A stretch of 64,000 nucleotides of DNA, from NCBI GenBank assembly GCA_963772935.1, contig CAVYZK010000009.1, forward strand, positions 558,001 through 622,000. Reading direction: 5' to 3'. Positions 1 to 7,623 of this stretch are shown piece after piece. Source of the stretch: JANNNF01 sp963772935 (GTDB lineage Bacteria > Pseudomonadota > Alphaproteobacteria > Rhodobacterales > Rhodobacteraceae). The notes below the pieces were generated by a model. The model was not told where the DNA came from, did no database searches, and worked only from the letters and a program-made list of their open reading frames with translations. The translations under genes were made by a program, and so were the position numbers. Within the stretch, counting starts at the first letter, position 1, and each line of letters begins with the position of its first letter.

Positions 1-2
1 AG

Positions 3-356
3 GCGGAACAACGCGTGTCCTATTCACATCTGGAGGAATCCCTGTTTCACGAGGCCGTGCATGCCTCCTGGGATGAGGCGCATCGTCTTGCCCCGGCATG
101 GCAGGCGGCTCAGGCGGCAGATGGCGGGTTTCTGACAGATTACGGTGCCCAAAGCCCGGATCGCGAGGATCTTGCGGAAACCGCGCTGTTTGCCTTTGCC
201 ATCCTGCACCACCCCGAGCGGTTTCCGCCTGCGGATACCGAGGCCACGACGCAGGCTGTGCCGCATCGCATTGCCTATATCGCGGGTCTGTTGCCGCCGG
301 GTGTGCCGTTGATTGGTACGGCGGCGGTGCAGCCGACCTGCGCCAAAGGTGGCTGA
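3..356 (+). CDS. Hypothetical protein, 3' part (cut by window edge)
   Basis: The reading frame is open from the left edge to a TGA at 354-356, so only the C-terminal 117 residues or so are present. A GTG at 15 could be read as a start, but the frame continues upstream and nothing marks a start there. Near the N-terminal end of the visible part is an HEAVHASWDEAHR stretch, followed by an acidic, alanine-rich region and a hydrophobic IAYIAGLLPPGVPLI tail. I do not recognise the family. HEAVH is HExxH-shaped, so a zinc-protease-like fold is possible but not shown. The next gene starts 2 bases after this stop, so the two are probably co-transcribed. Confidence 0.5.
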   Translation, partial: AEQRVSYSHLEESLFHEAVHASWDEAHRLAPAWQAAQAADGGFLTDYGAQSPDREDLAETALFAFAILHHPERFPPADTEATTQAVPHRIAYIAGLLPPGVPLIGTAAVQPTCAKGG

Positions 357-358
357 GG

Positions 359-1060
359 GTGGCCGCGAAGGCTGACCTGTCAGATTGGCTGGCGCTGAAC
401 GGGCTGACAGCCGCACTCTGCCAGCAGCGGCTTGATCGTCATCCCCGGGCTGCCATTCGCGTCGTTCCTGACCCCGCATTTGCGGACCCTGAGCTGGTCG
501 ATATGATCCTTATGGCTTTGCGTCGCGGCCTGCCGCAGGCCGGACCAACGCTGGACCGCATTGCCAGCAGCGTGCGCATCGACCTTTCGCCTGATCCTGT
601 CCGGTTTCCGCGCGCCTTTACCTTGCACGACGACGGGCGAGGGGAGCCGTTCATCTCTTGCCCGCTCAAGGGGCGATTGTCTGACGTCTTGATGCTGGCC
701 CATGAGGTCGGCCATGCCTGCCACATTCTGGCCAATCCAGCCCCGAAGTTGCCGCCCGTCTTGCGTGAAACGGTGGCCTATCTTGCGGAAGAACTGGTGA
801 TTGCCGGTTTGCCCACCCCGATGTCCGATCCGTTGCGCGACCTGCATCGTACCCGTACTGCCCGGATATTTGCGCGCAGCGGTGCCGCCCTTGCAGAGGC
901 GTTGAATGCGCCAGGCACAAGCTATGCGTATGGGTGGAATTATCCTGTTGCGCGCGATCTTGCGACGCGGGCGCAGGTGCATCTGACAGCGGACGAAAAA
1001 TGGCAGGTGTTCAGCGGCCAGCAGGATATGGCGCAGCTTTTACAACTCGGTGCAGCCTGA
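359..1060 (+). CDS. Putative zinc metallopeptidase, M3-like HExxH core
   Basis: A 233-residue protein starting at GTG 359, two bases after the previous stop, with an AGGTGG ribosome-binding site at about 346-351. The frame is open further upstream to 98, but that part overlaps the preceding gene. Residues 115-122 read HEVGHACH, an HExxH zinc site. About 20 residues later comes RETVAYLAEEL, which can supply the third ligand (Glu137) as in M3 oligopeptidases. The protein is far shorter than a full M3 peptidase (about 600 residues), so it is a compact relative or a partner of the upstream protein. No signal peptide is seen, so it is probably cytoplasmic. The substrate is unknown. Confidence 0.6.
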   Translation: MAAKADLSDWLALNGLTAALCQQRLDRHPRAAIRVVPDPAFADPELVDMILMALRRGLPQAGPTLDRIASSVRIDLSPDPVRFPRAFTLHDDGRGEPFISCPLKGRLSDVLMLAHEVGHACHILANPAPKLPPVLRETVAYLAEELVIAGLPTPMSDPLRDLHRTRTARIFARSGAALAEALNAPGTSYAYGWNYPVARDLATRAQVHLTADEKWQVFSGQQDMAQLLQLGAA

Positions 1061-1082
1061 AATGACCTTCAAGACATGAAAA

Positions 1083-1106
1083 GACCGCGCCCCCAAGGGC
1101 GCGGTC
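1083..1106 (-). terminator. Terminator hairpin of the acidic-repeat gene
   Basis: A perfect 10-bp stem (GACCGCGCCC at 1083-1092 with GGGCGCGGTC at 1097-1106) and a 4-base loop. Read on the minus strand it is followed directly by TTTTC, so it fits a rho-independent terminator for the minus-strand gene ending at 1131. It lies between two converging genes and could also stop transcription arriving from 1060, but there is no T-run on the plus side. Confidence 0.75.
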
Positions 1107-1130
1107 CACAGATTCAGACAAATCCGATGA

Positions 1131-2381
1131 TCAGTCGTTGCCGACTTCGTTGCCTTCGTCCCCTTCGTTGGCCTCGTTGTCTTCATCGCCTTCGTTGTTT
1201 TCGTCCTGTTCGTCGCCTTCATCGCTTTCATCGGACTCGTCAGCTTCGTCGGCCTCGTCGCCCTCGTCGCCTTCGGTTCCTTCGTCAGCCTCTTCACCTT
1301 CGTCAGACTCGTCGCCTTCATCGGCTTCGTCGTCTTCATTGCCTTCGTTGTTTTCGTTGGCTTCGTCGTCCTCGTCGAACTCGTTGCCTTCGTTGTCTTC
1401 GTTGCCTTCGATGCCGATTTCAGGGAAGGGGTTTTCGTTGTTCTCGTCGCCCTCGTTGCCCTCGTCGCCTTCGTCGCCTTCGTTGGCTTCGTTGTCTTCG
1501 TCGTCTTCACTGCCTTCGTTGTTCTCGTCGCCTTCGTCGGTCTCGTCGTTTTCGTCAGCCTCGTCGCCTTCGTCGCCTTCATCACCTTCGCTGCCTTCGT
1601 TGGCCTCGTCGCCTTCGTTGGCCTCGTCGCCTTCATTGCCGGCGATTTCTTCGTTGCCCTCGTTGCCCTCGTTGCCGTCGTTGGCCTCGTCGCCCTCATT
1701 GCCCTCGTCAAACTCGTCGCCCTCGTCTGCCTCATTGGCCTCGTCGCCTTCGTCGGCTTCGTCGCCTTCATCGGTCTCGTTAGCTTCGTCAGCCTCATCG
1801 GCCTCGTCGCCTTCGGTGCCTTCGTCAGCTTCGTCACCTTCATCAGACTCGTCGCCTTCATCGGCTTCGTCGTCTTCGTTGCCCTCGTTGTTTTCGTCGC
1901 CTTCGTCGTCCTCGTCGAACTCGTTGCCTTCGTTGTCTTCGTTGCCTTCTATGCCGATTTCAGGGAAGGGGTTTTCGTTGTTCTCGTCGCCCTCATTGCC
2001 CTCGTCACCTTCATTCGCTTCGTTGCCCTCGTTGTCTTCGTCGTCTTCGCTGCCTTCGTTGTTTTCGTCGCCCTCATCATTTTCGTCGCTTTCGTCAGCC
2101 TCGTCGCCTTCGTCACCTTCATCGAACTCGTTATTTTCATTGGCTTCGTCGCCCTCGTTGGCCTCGTCGCCTTCATTGCCTTCGTCGGCCTCGTCGGCTT
2201 CATCGCTTTCGTCGTCTTCCTGACCGGCAACGCCTTCATTGGCTTCGTTGCCTTCATTTCCCTCATTGCCTTCGTCGTCATTAAAGCTGACGGCGGCCTC
2301 AAGGTCGGTCAGCGCAAGACGGAGCAAGGTCTCAAGGCTGGATTGCGAAATCTGGATTGCATGGGTGATGGACATGGACAT
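1131..2381 (-). CDS. Extremely acidic tripeptide-repeat protein
   Basis: A 416-residue protein of unknown function. After about 34 ordinary, partly amphipathic residues (MSMSITHAIQISQSSLETLL...), almost all the rest is a tripeptide repeat of the form [G/A/N/S/D]-[D/N]-E, with Glu at nearly every third position and almost no basic residues. The DNA is periodic at 9 bases. Two non-repeat islands reading NPFPEIGIEGNEDNEGNEF are 180 residues apart, marking a 540-bp internal duplication. A GGAG 5-9 bases before ATG 2381 and a U-tailed hairpin after the stop both support this strand. Other frames are also open, but only because of the repeat. No signal peptide is evident. The tail should be disordered and strongly anionic; cation binding, a nucleic-acid mimic or a storage role are all guesses. 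Confidence 0.7.
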   Translation of the reverse strand: MSMSITHAIQISQSSLETLLRLALTDLEAAVSFNDDEGNEGNEGNEANEGVAGQEDDESDEADEADEGNEGDEANEGDEANENNEFDEGDEGDEADESDENDEGDENNEGSEDDEDNEGNEANEGDEGNEGDENNENPFPEIGIEGNEDNEGNEFDEDDEGDENNEGNEDDEADEGDESDEGDEADEGTEGDEADEADEANETDEGDEADEGDEANEADEGDEFDEGNEGDEANDGNEGNEGNEEIAGNEGDEANEGDEANEGSEGDEGDEGDEADENDETDEGDENNEGSEDDEDNEANEGDEGDEGNEGDENNENPFPEIGIEGNEDNEGNEFDEDDEANENNEGNEDDEADEGDESDEGEEADEGTEGDEGDEADEADESDESDEGDEQDENNEGDEDNEANEGDEGNEVGND

Positions 2382-2942
2382 ACTCCATTATAAATCGCGC
2401 GCAAAAGCGCTGTTAAAATCTGGTGGGGGAGGGTGTGGAGGAGGATCGGTCCTGTTCACGAAGTGAACATGCGATACTCGCAAGCCGTACCCAGAGGGCC
2501 GTAAGTCAAAATTACTGCAAGGTTGGCCAATGGTGACAGAATGAGCGTCACAGCCAAAGATCGAAAATTGTATCTTGATGGTCACACGTCTGAAAAAAAT
2601 GTCAAGAAGAAAGGCAGAACGGTATCGGGGCATTCGGTGAGTGCGTGCGGCAAGCCGGACTATGCACGAACGCGGTATTGTTGCGGGCACGGCGGTCGTC
2701 ACTGCGGCAACAGTCCCATCAGTCGGATCGTGCGCTCAGGCGGCCACAGCGGGTCTTCGGGGGCATGGCGGTTGTAGACCTTATCCTGTGCAACAAGACA
2801 GGGAAGTCTCTGCACTGCTGGTCGTTGTTCAGGTCGCACAACCAGAGTGTAGCAATAGTCGCATAATCAGTATTATGTAATTATCAGGTATCTGGAAACC
2901 CGCGCCGAAACAGCGTAGCGCTGTGCCACACAACAGAACCGG
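2382..2942. other. Intergenic gap between divergent genes
   Basis: This 561-base stretch separates the acidic-repeat gene (minus) from rpe (plus). The short open frames in it have no ribosome-binding sites or recognisable products. It holds the GTTCAC-GAA-GTGAAC palindrome at 2454-2468 and an AT-richer part at 2860-2890 just before rpe. I see no tRNA or repeat in it. Confidence 0.5.
2454..2468. promoter_or_regulatory. Operator-like palindrome GTTCACGAAGTGAAC
   Basis: Perfect 6+3+6 inverted repeat about 75 bases upstream of the acidic-repeat gene start on the minus strand. The size and symmetry suit a dimeric helix-turn-helix regulator. No cognate regulator is identifiable here. Confidence 0.35.
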
Positions 2943-3641
2943 ATGCGTACCATGCCCCTTCATTCCATCAAGATTGCCCCGTCGATACTTTCTGCTGACT
3001 TTGCCAACTTTGGTGCAGAATGCCGCGCGATCGAGGCTGAGGGTGCGGATTGGGTGCATGTGGATGTGATGGATGGGCATTTCGTGCCAAACCTGACCTT
3101 CGGGCCTGCGACCTGTGCGGCGATCCGACCGCATATCAACGGCGTCATGGATGTGCATCTGATGATCAGCCCGGTGGACGCCTATATCGACGCCTTTGCC
3201 AATGCCGGCGCCGATGTGATTACCGCCCATGTCGAGGCTGGGCCGCACATTCACCGTACCTTGCAAGCCATTAAGGCGACTGGCAAAAAGGCAGGTGTTG
3301 CACTGAACCCCGGCACTGGGATTGACGCGGTATCAGACCTGATTGATCTGGTTGATCTTATTTGCGTAATGACAGTGAACCCCGGTTTCGGCGGGCAGAA
3401 ATTCATTCAGTCGCAACTGGAAAAAATCACCCGTCTGCGCGCCTTGATTGGCGACCGTCCGGTGCAGATCGAGGTGGATGGCGGCATCACCGTTGAAACT
3501 GCCCCCTTGGTGACGGCTGCGGGTGCGGATGTTCTGGTGGCAGGATCGGCCGTGTTCAAAGGTGGATCGGTGGGCAATCCCGCACCATACGGGGTCAATA
3601 TCCGGGCCATTCGTGCCGCCGCCGAGGCTGGCCGTGGCTGA
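2943..3641 (+). CDS. rpe: Ribulose-phosphate 3-epimerase
   Basis: Interconverts D-ribulose 5-phosphate and D-xylulose 5-phosphate in the pentose phosphate and Calvin pathways. The 232-residue TIM-barrel protein has the family blocks IAPSILSADFANFG near the N-terminus, VDVMDGHFVPN, DVHLMI, HVEAG, NPGFGGQKFI and the C-terminal VDGGI and AGSAVF. Length matches the family (about 220-230). Starts at ATG 2943 and ATG 2952 are both possible. The phosphatase gene begins inside the last codons of this one (GTG 3634), so the two form an operon. Confidence 0.95.
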   Translation: MRTMPLHSIKIAPSILSADFANFGAECRAIEAEGADWVHVDVMDGHFVPNLTFGPATCAAIRPHINGVMDVHLMISPVDAYIDAFANAGADVITAHVEAGPHIHRTLQAIKATGKKAGVALNPGTGIDAVSDLIDLVDLICVMTVNPGFGGQKFIQSQLEKITRLRALIGDRPVQIEVDGGITVETAPLVTAAGADVLVAGSAVFKGGSVGNPAPYGVNIRAIRAAAEAGRG

Positions 3642-4299
3642 CCGGGTTGGCGTGATTTTCGATCTGGATGGCACACTGATCGATTCCGCGCCCGATATTC
3701 ATGCCGCAGCCCAGAAAGTGCTGGCGTCTGAAGGGCTTGCGCCCATGGACCTTGCGACCGTTACAGGCTTTATCGGCTCTGGGGTCGCTGTGCTGATCTC
3801 TCGCATCCTGATTGCGCAAGGCCGCGATGCCAGTGGTCCGCAGCAGCAGCGCATGCTCGCGTCCTTTCTGAGCATCTATGAAGAAGCCGTTGATCTGACA
3901 GTGCTTTATCCGGGCGTGGCTAACCTGCTGGACAGTCTGTCAAAGGCCGGTCATCCGATGGCCATCTGCACCAACAAGCCCGAGTCACCGACCCGCGCCG
4001 TGCTGCGTCATTTTGGTTTGCTGCATCATTTCCCGGTCATCGTTGGCGGCGATACACTGCCCCTGCGCAAGCCCGACCCGGCCCCGCTTCGGTTGGCATT
4101 GGAAAGGCTGGGCACGACCAAGGCGGTCTTTGTCGGTGACAGCGAGGTGGACGCGGAAACCGCCCATGCGACGCCCCTGCCCCTTGCATTGTTTTCCGGC
4201 GGCTATCGCAAGACGCCGCTGCAAGATCTTGGCGCGGCTGTGGTTTTCGACAATCACGCCGATCTGCCACGATTGCTGCAATCAATCCCTCTGGGTTGA
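3634..4299 (+). CDS. gph: Phosphoglycolate phosphatase (HAD family)
   Basis: Hydrolyses 2-phosphoglycolate to glycolate. The product has 221 residues, starting at GTG 3634 and overlapping the end of rpe by 8 bases; the longer upstream frame lies wholly inside rpe. HAD motif I is FDLDGTLIDS near residue 8, motif II is ICTNKP, the conserved lysine is in LRKPDPAP, and motif III is VFVGDSEVD. A cap domain lies between motifs I and II. The rpe-gph pairing is a common bacterial arrangement. Other small phosphate esters are possible substrates because this family is hard to assign from sequence alone. Confidence 0.88.
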   Translation: MADRVGVIFDLDGTLIDSAPDIHAAAQKVLASEGLAPMDLATVTGFIGSGVAVLISRILIAQGRDASGPQQQRMLASFLSIYEEAVDLTVLYPGVANLLDSLSKAGHPMAICTNKPESPTRAVLRHFGLLHHFPVIVGGDTLPLRKPDPAPLRLALERLGTTKAVFVGDSEVDAETAHATPLPLALFSGGYRKTPLQDLGAAVVFDNHADLPRLLQSIPLG

Positions 4300-4409
4300 C
4301 TTGGGGGCACTGTGGCTCTCGACATTGACGCAACGCCACCCTAGGCTCGCCTTTGGGATGAGTGTGTGCCGCGTGGTATTTCCCGCGCGGAAATGGGAAT
4401 TTAACAAAC

Positions 4410-5189
4410 GTGACACAAGTGTTGTCGCTGCTGACCCGCATTGCCGAGGCTACCTCGATTGCGTCTGTCTGGGCTTTGTCGGCGCCCTTTTTTGCCGATC
4501 TCGGGTTCTCCCGACAGAATTACGGCTTCACCCGGTTTCGCCATATGCAGACCATCGGCGATCCTGATGATGCACTGTTTTTAACGACCTGCGATGCAGC
4601 CTATGCCAAAGTCTATTTTTCCAACGGGTTTTATGCACGCACGCCGGTTTTTCGATGGGCAGAGCGCAATTCCGGCTCTTGCACCTGGGCTTGGGTGAAA
4701 GATGCCTATGCGGCGGGGGAATTGACGGCAGATGAGATTGCCGCCGTGCAAAAGAATGCCGCAATGGGGATTTTCGCAGGTGTGTCGGTCAGCTTTCCAG
4801 AGGCATCCGCCCGGTCGAAGGGTGCGCTTGGGTTGATTGCGGATCAGGGGCTGGGCCATGCCGAGGTCGAGGTGATCTGGGCCGCCAACCGTGATACGAT
4901 GCTGGCCGTCGCCCATATGATGCATCTGCGCATCATTCAGCTGCCGCACCTGTCGCCCAATCGCGCGCTGACCACCCGTCAGCGGGAAGCGTTGGAATGG
5001 GTGGCGGATGGCAAAACGACGCAGGACATTGCCCTGCTGATGGGGGTATCTGGCGCGATGGTGGAAAAGCATCTTCGCCTTGCGCGTGAGGCCCTGAATG
5101 TGGAAACGACGGCACAGGCTGTGGCTAAGGGTGCGCTTTTGAACATGATTTTTCAACGCGGCCCGCAGCAAGAGATGACGGTTTCGTGA
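4410..5189 (+). CDS. LuxR-family regulator with autoinducer-binding-like domain
   Basis: A transcription regulator of about 259 residues with a LuxR-type N-terminal sensor domain and a C-terminal GerE helix-turn-helix (LTTRQREALEWVADGKTTQDIALLMGVSGAMVEKHL). GTG 4410 (VTQVLSLLTRIAEA...) is the likely start; GTG 4362 would add 16 residues. Where typical AHL receptors have Y-x3-DPV, this protein has FYARTPVFRW, so the Asp that contacts the lactone amide is replaced by Thr. No luxI-type synthase is present in the window. It is therefore a LuxR solo and may sense something other than a canonical acyl-homoserine lactone, or nothing. DNA targets are unknown. Confidence 0.8.
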   Translation: MTQVLSLLTRIAEATSIASVWALSAPFFADLGFSRQNYGFTRFRHMQTIGDPDDALFLTTCDAAYAKVYFSNGFYARTPVFRWAERNSGSCTWAWVKDAYAAGELTADEIAAVQKNAAMGIFAGVSVSFPEASARSKGALGLIADQGLGHAEVEVIWAANRDTMLAVAHMMHLRIIQLPHLSPNRALTTRQREALEWVADGKTTQDIALLMGVSGAMVEKHLRLAREALNVETTAQAVAKGALLNMIFQRGPQQEMTVS

Positions 5190-5219
5190 TCGGACAACCG
5201 TCGCGGGCAACCACAGGTA

Positions 5220-5390
5220 GGGAATCCCTTACTAGAGTTACGCGGCGTTAACGCCGATACTGAGAGAGTTCCGTGAGTGATGGCATTTTTGTCGGGAACC
5301 GTCTTTCAGGCTGCGGTGTATTTTCGCTGATGCCTGTCAGGCAAATGGGGCGCAAGGATCAACCCAGGATCTAAGCGCCCCTTCTTTCTA
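5220..5390 (+). ncRNA. Candidate structured RNA ending in a terminator-like stem
   Basis: Non-coding segment with several complementary blocks: GTTCC/GGAAC around 5270-5300, AGGC..GCG/CGC..GCCT around 5310-5335, and a closing GGGGCGC (5347-5353)/GCGCCCC (5375-5381) stem followed by TTCTTTCT. It may be a small RNA or simply the 3' untranslated region and terminator of the LuxR gene. It does not match any RNA family I can recall; the 4.5S RNA tetraloop region was looked for and not found. Confidence 0.3.
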
Positions 5391-5518
5391 CGCGTGCAAG
5401 TTTGGACCAAGTTTCAGCTTTGGCCCTGCGTCCTCATCCCCAAAAGGTCCGGGCCGGACCGGAGGGCGGCGTTCCTGCGAGGGGATGCCGCCCTTTGCCA
5501 TTACAGGCCTTGCCATGC

Positions 5519-5550
5519 AAAAGGGGGCCGGTACATGCGTACCAGCCCCC
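5519..5550 (-). terminator. Terminator of rpsB-tsf
   Basis: GGGGGCCGGTAC (5523-5534) pairs with GTACCAGCCCCC (5539-5550) with one mismatch and an ATGC loop. On the minus strand it is followed by TTTT. It lies 47 bases past the tsf stop, as expected for a rho-independent terminator. Confidence 0.8.
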
Positions 5551-5596
5551 CTTCCCTGCCTGTTCAGGCAGATCACCACCCTGCCCAGAGGGCAGA

Positions 5597-6493
5597 TCAG
5601 CCCTGCATGACTTTCGCCACTTCGGCGGCAAAGTCTTCTTTTTCCTTCTCGATGCCTTCGCCAACGGCCATGCGGACAAAGCCCACAACCGTCACGCCCG
5701 CATCTTTCGCAGCTTGCGCCACGGTGATTTCGGGGTTCATCACGAACATCTGGCCCATCAGCGTGTTCTCGGCGAGGAACTTTTTCATCCGGCCCGGGAT
5801 GATGTTGTTCTGGATCACCGCATCGGGCTTCGGCTTGGCGGACGTTGCGTTTTCTTCCATCGCCTTCTGGGTCTGCACGGCCAGCTCACGCTCGACCAGT
5901 GCAGCGTCCAGATCAGCCTCGGACAGCGCCAGCGGGTTGGTTGCGGCAATGTGCATGGCGATCTGCTTGGCGATGCCAGCATCCGGCCCGTTCACGGCCA
6001 CCAGCACGCCGATGCGGCCCATGCCGTCGGCTGCCGCGTTGTGAACGTAATGGGCAACGTGATCACCCTCGACGCTCGCCATGCGGCGCAGGTTCATGTT
6101 TTCGCCGATCACGGCCACGGTTTCGGCGATGGTCACAGCAACCGTCACACCGTTCAGGTCTGCGACCTTCAGCGCCTCGACGTCATCGCAGCGCAGCGCG
6201 GTTTTTGTGATATTGCGAACCAAGGCCTGAAAGTCAGCATTCTTGCCGACGAAATCGGTTTCCGAGTTCACTTCCACAGCCACACCGCGACGGCCCGACA
6301 CGGCCACGCCAACCAGGCCTTCGGCTGCCAGACGGTCTGCTTTCTTGGCGGCCTTGGCCAGACCCTTGGTGCGCAGCCAGTCAACGGCGGCATCCATGTT
6401 GCCTTCGGTTTCCACCAAGGCTTTCTTCGCATCCATCATGCCTGCGCCGGTGCTGTCGCGCAGTTCTTTTACCATTTGTGCGGTGACGGTCAT
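5597..6493 (-). CDS. tsf: Translation elongation factor Ts
   Basis: Guanine-nucleotide exchange factor that regenerates EF-Tu-GTP. It has 298 residues, close to the usual length. The N-terminal UBA-like domain has the signature LRDSTGAGMMDAKKAL (about residues 11-26), followed by EGNMDAAVDWLRTKGLAKAAKKADR. The core carries NSETDFVGKN, another family signature. It follows rpsB on the same strand after about 100 bases, the standard bacterial rpsB-tsf operon. A hairpin at 6525-6547 lies between the two genes and may attenuate transcription. Confidence 0.96.
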   Translation of the reverse strand: MTVTAQMVKELRDSTGAGMMDAKKALVETEGNMDAAVDWLRTKGLAKAAKKADRLAAEGLVGVAVSGRRGVAVEVNSETDFVGKNADFQALVRNITKTALRCDDVEALKVADLNGVTVAVTIAETVAVIGENMNLRRMASVEGDHVAHYVHNAAADGMGRIGVLVAVNGPDAGIAKQIAMHIAATNPLALSEADLDAALVERELAVQTQKAMEENATSAKPKPDAVIQNNIIPGRMKKFLAENTLMGQMFVMNPEITVAQAAKDAGVTVVGFVRMAVGEGIEKEKEDFAAEVAKVMQG

Positions 6494-6524
6494 GTCACAT
6501 CCTCCTGCAATTCATGAAATGACT

Positions 6525-6547
6525 CCGGCGGGGGCTATCCCCGCCGG
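6525..6547 (-). promoter_or_regulatory. Hairpin between rpsB and tsf
   Basis: CCGGCGGGG (6525-6533) pairs perfectly with CCCCGCCGG (6539-6547) around a 5-base loop. There is no U-run after it on the minus strand, so it is more likely an attenuator, processing site or mRNA-stability element than a full terminator. Just upstream in the transcript are direct repeats of CCAGTTCAGGCC type (6570-6605). Confidence 0.4.
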
Positions 6548-6597
6548 GTATCAATCTGATGACGTTTCCCAGTTCGGGCGCCAGTTCAGGCCCCAGT

Positions 6598-7354
6598 TCA
6601 GGCCTCGACAGCTTCTTCTTCGGGCGCTTCTTCCAGCGCGCCAAGGTCAACACCTGCCGCACCCAACTGGGCCGACATGCCGTCAAGCGCTGCACGGGCG
6701 ATCAGGTCGCAATACATAGCGATCGCGCGGGCCGCGTCATCGTTGCCCGGGATGACGTAGTCAACGCCTTTGGGCGAGCAGTTGGTGTCCACGATGCCGA
6801 CAACCGGGAATCCCGAGCTTTTGCGCCTCAAGGATCGCCAGATCCTCTTTGCCAACGTCGATGATAAAGATCAGGTCGGGGGTGCCGCCCATTTCACGAA
6901 TGCCGCCAAGCGAGGCTTGCAGCTTCGCCTGATCGCGTTCCATGCCCAGACGCTCTTTCTTGGTCAGGCCTTCGCCGCCATGCGCCAGCACTTCGTCCAG
7001 ATGCTTCAGGCGCTGGATCGACTTGGACACGGTCTGCCAGTTGGTCAGCGTGCCGCCCAGCCAGCGGTGGTTCATGTAGAATTGCGCGCAACGCTCGGCT
7101 GCCTCGGCGATCGGCTTTTGCGCCTGACGCTTGGTGCCGACGAACAGGATGCGGCCGCCACGTGCCACGGTATCCCGCACCACTTTCAGCGCCTGATCCA
7201 GCATAGGCACTGTCTGCGTCAGGTCGAGGATGTGAATCCCGTTCCGGTCGCCATAGATGTATTCGCCCATGCGGGGGTTCCAGCGTGCGGTCTGGTGGCC
7301 GTAGTGTACGCCTGCTTCAAGCAGTTGGCGCATGGAAAACTCTGGAAGAGCCAT
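6598..7354 (-). CDS. rpsB: 30S ribosomal protein S2 (apparent +1 frameshift)
   Basis: Essential protein of the small ribosomal subunit. It starts at ATG 7354 with MALPEFSMRQLLEAGVHYGH and contains the S2 signatures NPRMGEYIYG and HRWLGGTLTNW. The frame runs to EAQKLGIP near 6808, then breaks. The remainder (VVGIVDTNCSPKGVDYVIPGN to a glutamate-rich C-terminus) continues in another frame to the stop at 6598. Removing one G from the GGG at 6805-6807 (plus strand) restores a normal protein of about 251 residues. A real frameshift here should be lethal unless a second rpsB exists, so a base-calling insertion is the likeliest cause. Confidence 0.9.
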
Positions 7355-7476
7355 GTCTTGTATCCTTATCCGGTTTCGATCCTCGGCAAGGCCACTCATC
7401 CCGATGTGCGGGACAACCGGCGGACAGTACAGGATTTCTCCCTGCAAAGCCCAAGCCTCACCTGTGAAGTGCGCGG

Positions 7477-7505
7477 TCTATAGCGGGGATATGGGGGGGG
7501 CGCAA
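7477..7505 (-). promoter_or_regulatory. Likely rpsB promoter
   Basis: On the minus strand TTGCGC (7505-7500) and TATAGA (7482-7477) are separated by exactly 17 bases, a good housekeeping-sigma promoter. It is about 120 bases upstream of the rpsB start and leaves a leader of roughly 115 bases, long enough for autogenous control by S2. Confidence 0.55.
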
Positions 7506-7623
7506 GGGTGGCGCGCCGGGGTATCGCGTCAATATAACGGGAATTTGGCAGGTGCAGCCCCGAACTTGCGAAAATCTGATGCGCGGCACAAGGCCATGTG
7601 GCGCGCATCAGATCAGCCGCATC

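Larger units (their letters stand above)
5190..5596. other. Long gap with several hairpins
   Basis: This 407-base stretch lies between the luxR-type gene and tsf. It holds a GGCGTTAACGCC palindrome near 5242, a GGGGCGC/GCGCCCC stem with a pyrimidine tail at 5347-5388, an AGGGCGGC/GCCGCCCT stem at 5463-5494 and the tsf terminator at 5519-5550. No convincing protein frame is present. The segment from about 5220 to 5390 is listed separately as a possible small RNA. Confidence 0.5.

Noticed and set aside
1138..2223. A 361-residue serine/proline-rich open frame on the plus strand, and further Arg- and Lys/Thr-rich frames across the same stretch
   Set aside because: They exist only because the 9-base repeat avoids stop codons in several frames. 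The minus-strand frame has the ribosome-binding site, the longest span, a sensible N-terminus and a terminator.
2388..2702. Short open frames on both strands upstream of rpe
   Set aside because: No ribosome-binding sites, no recognisable product and composition unlike neighbouring genes.
5190..5596. Signal recognition particle RNA, 6S RNA or tmRNA in the gap
   Set aside because: The conserved SRP tetraloop region, a tRNA-like tmRNA end and the 6S bubble pattern were looked for and not recognised.
5402..6517. A 371-residue frame antisense to tsf
   Set aside because: Histidine/glycine-rich shadow of tsf; crosses the tsf terminator.
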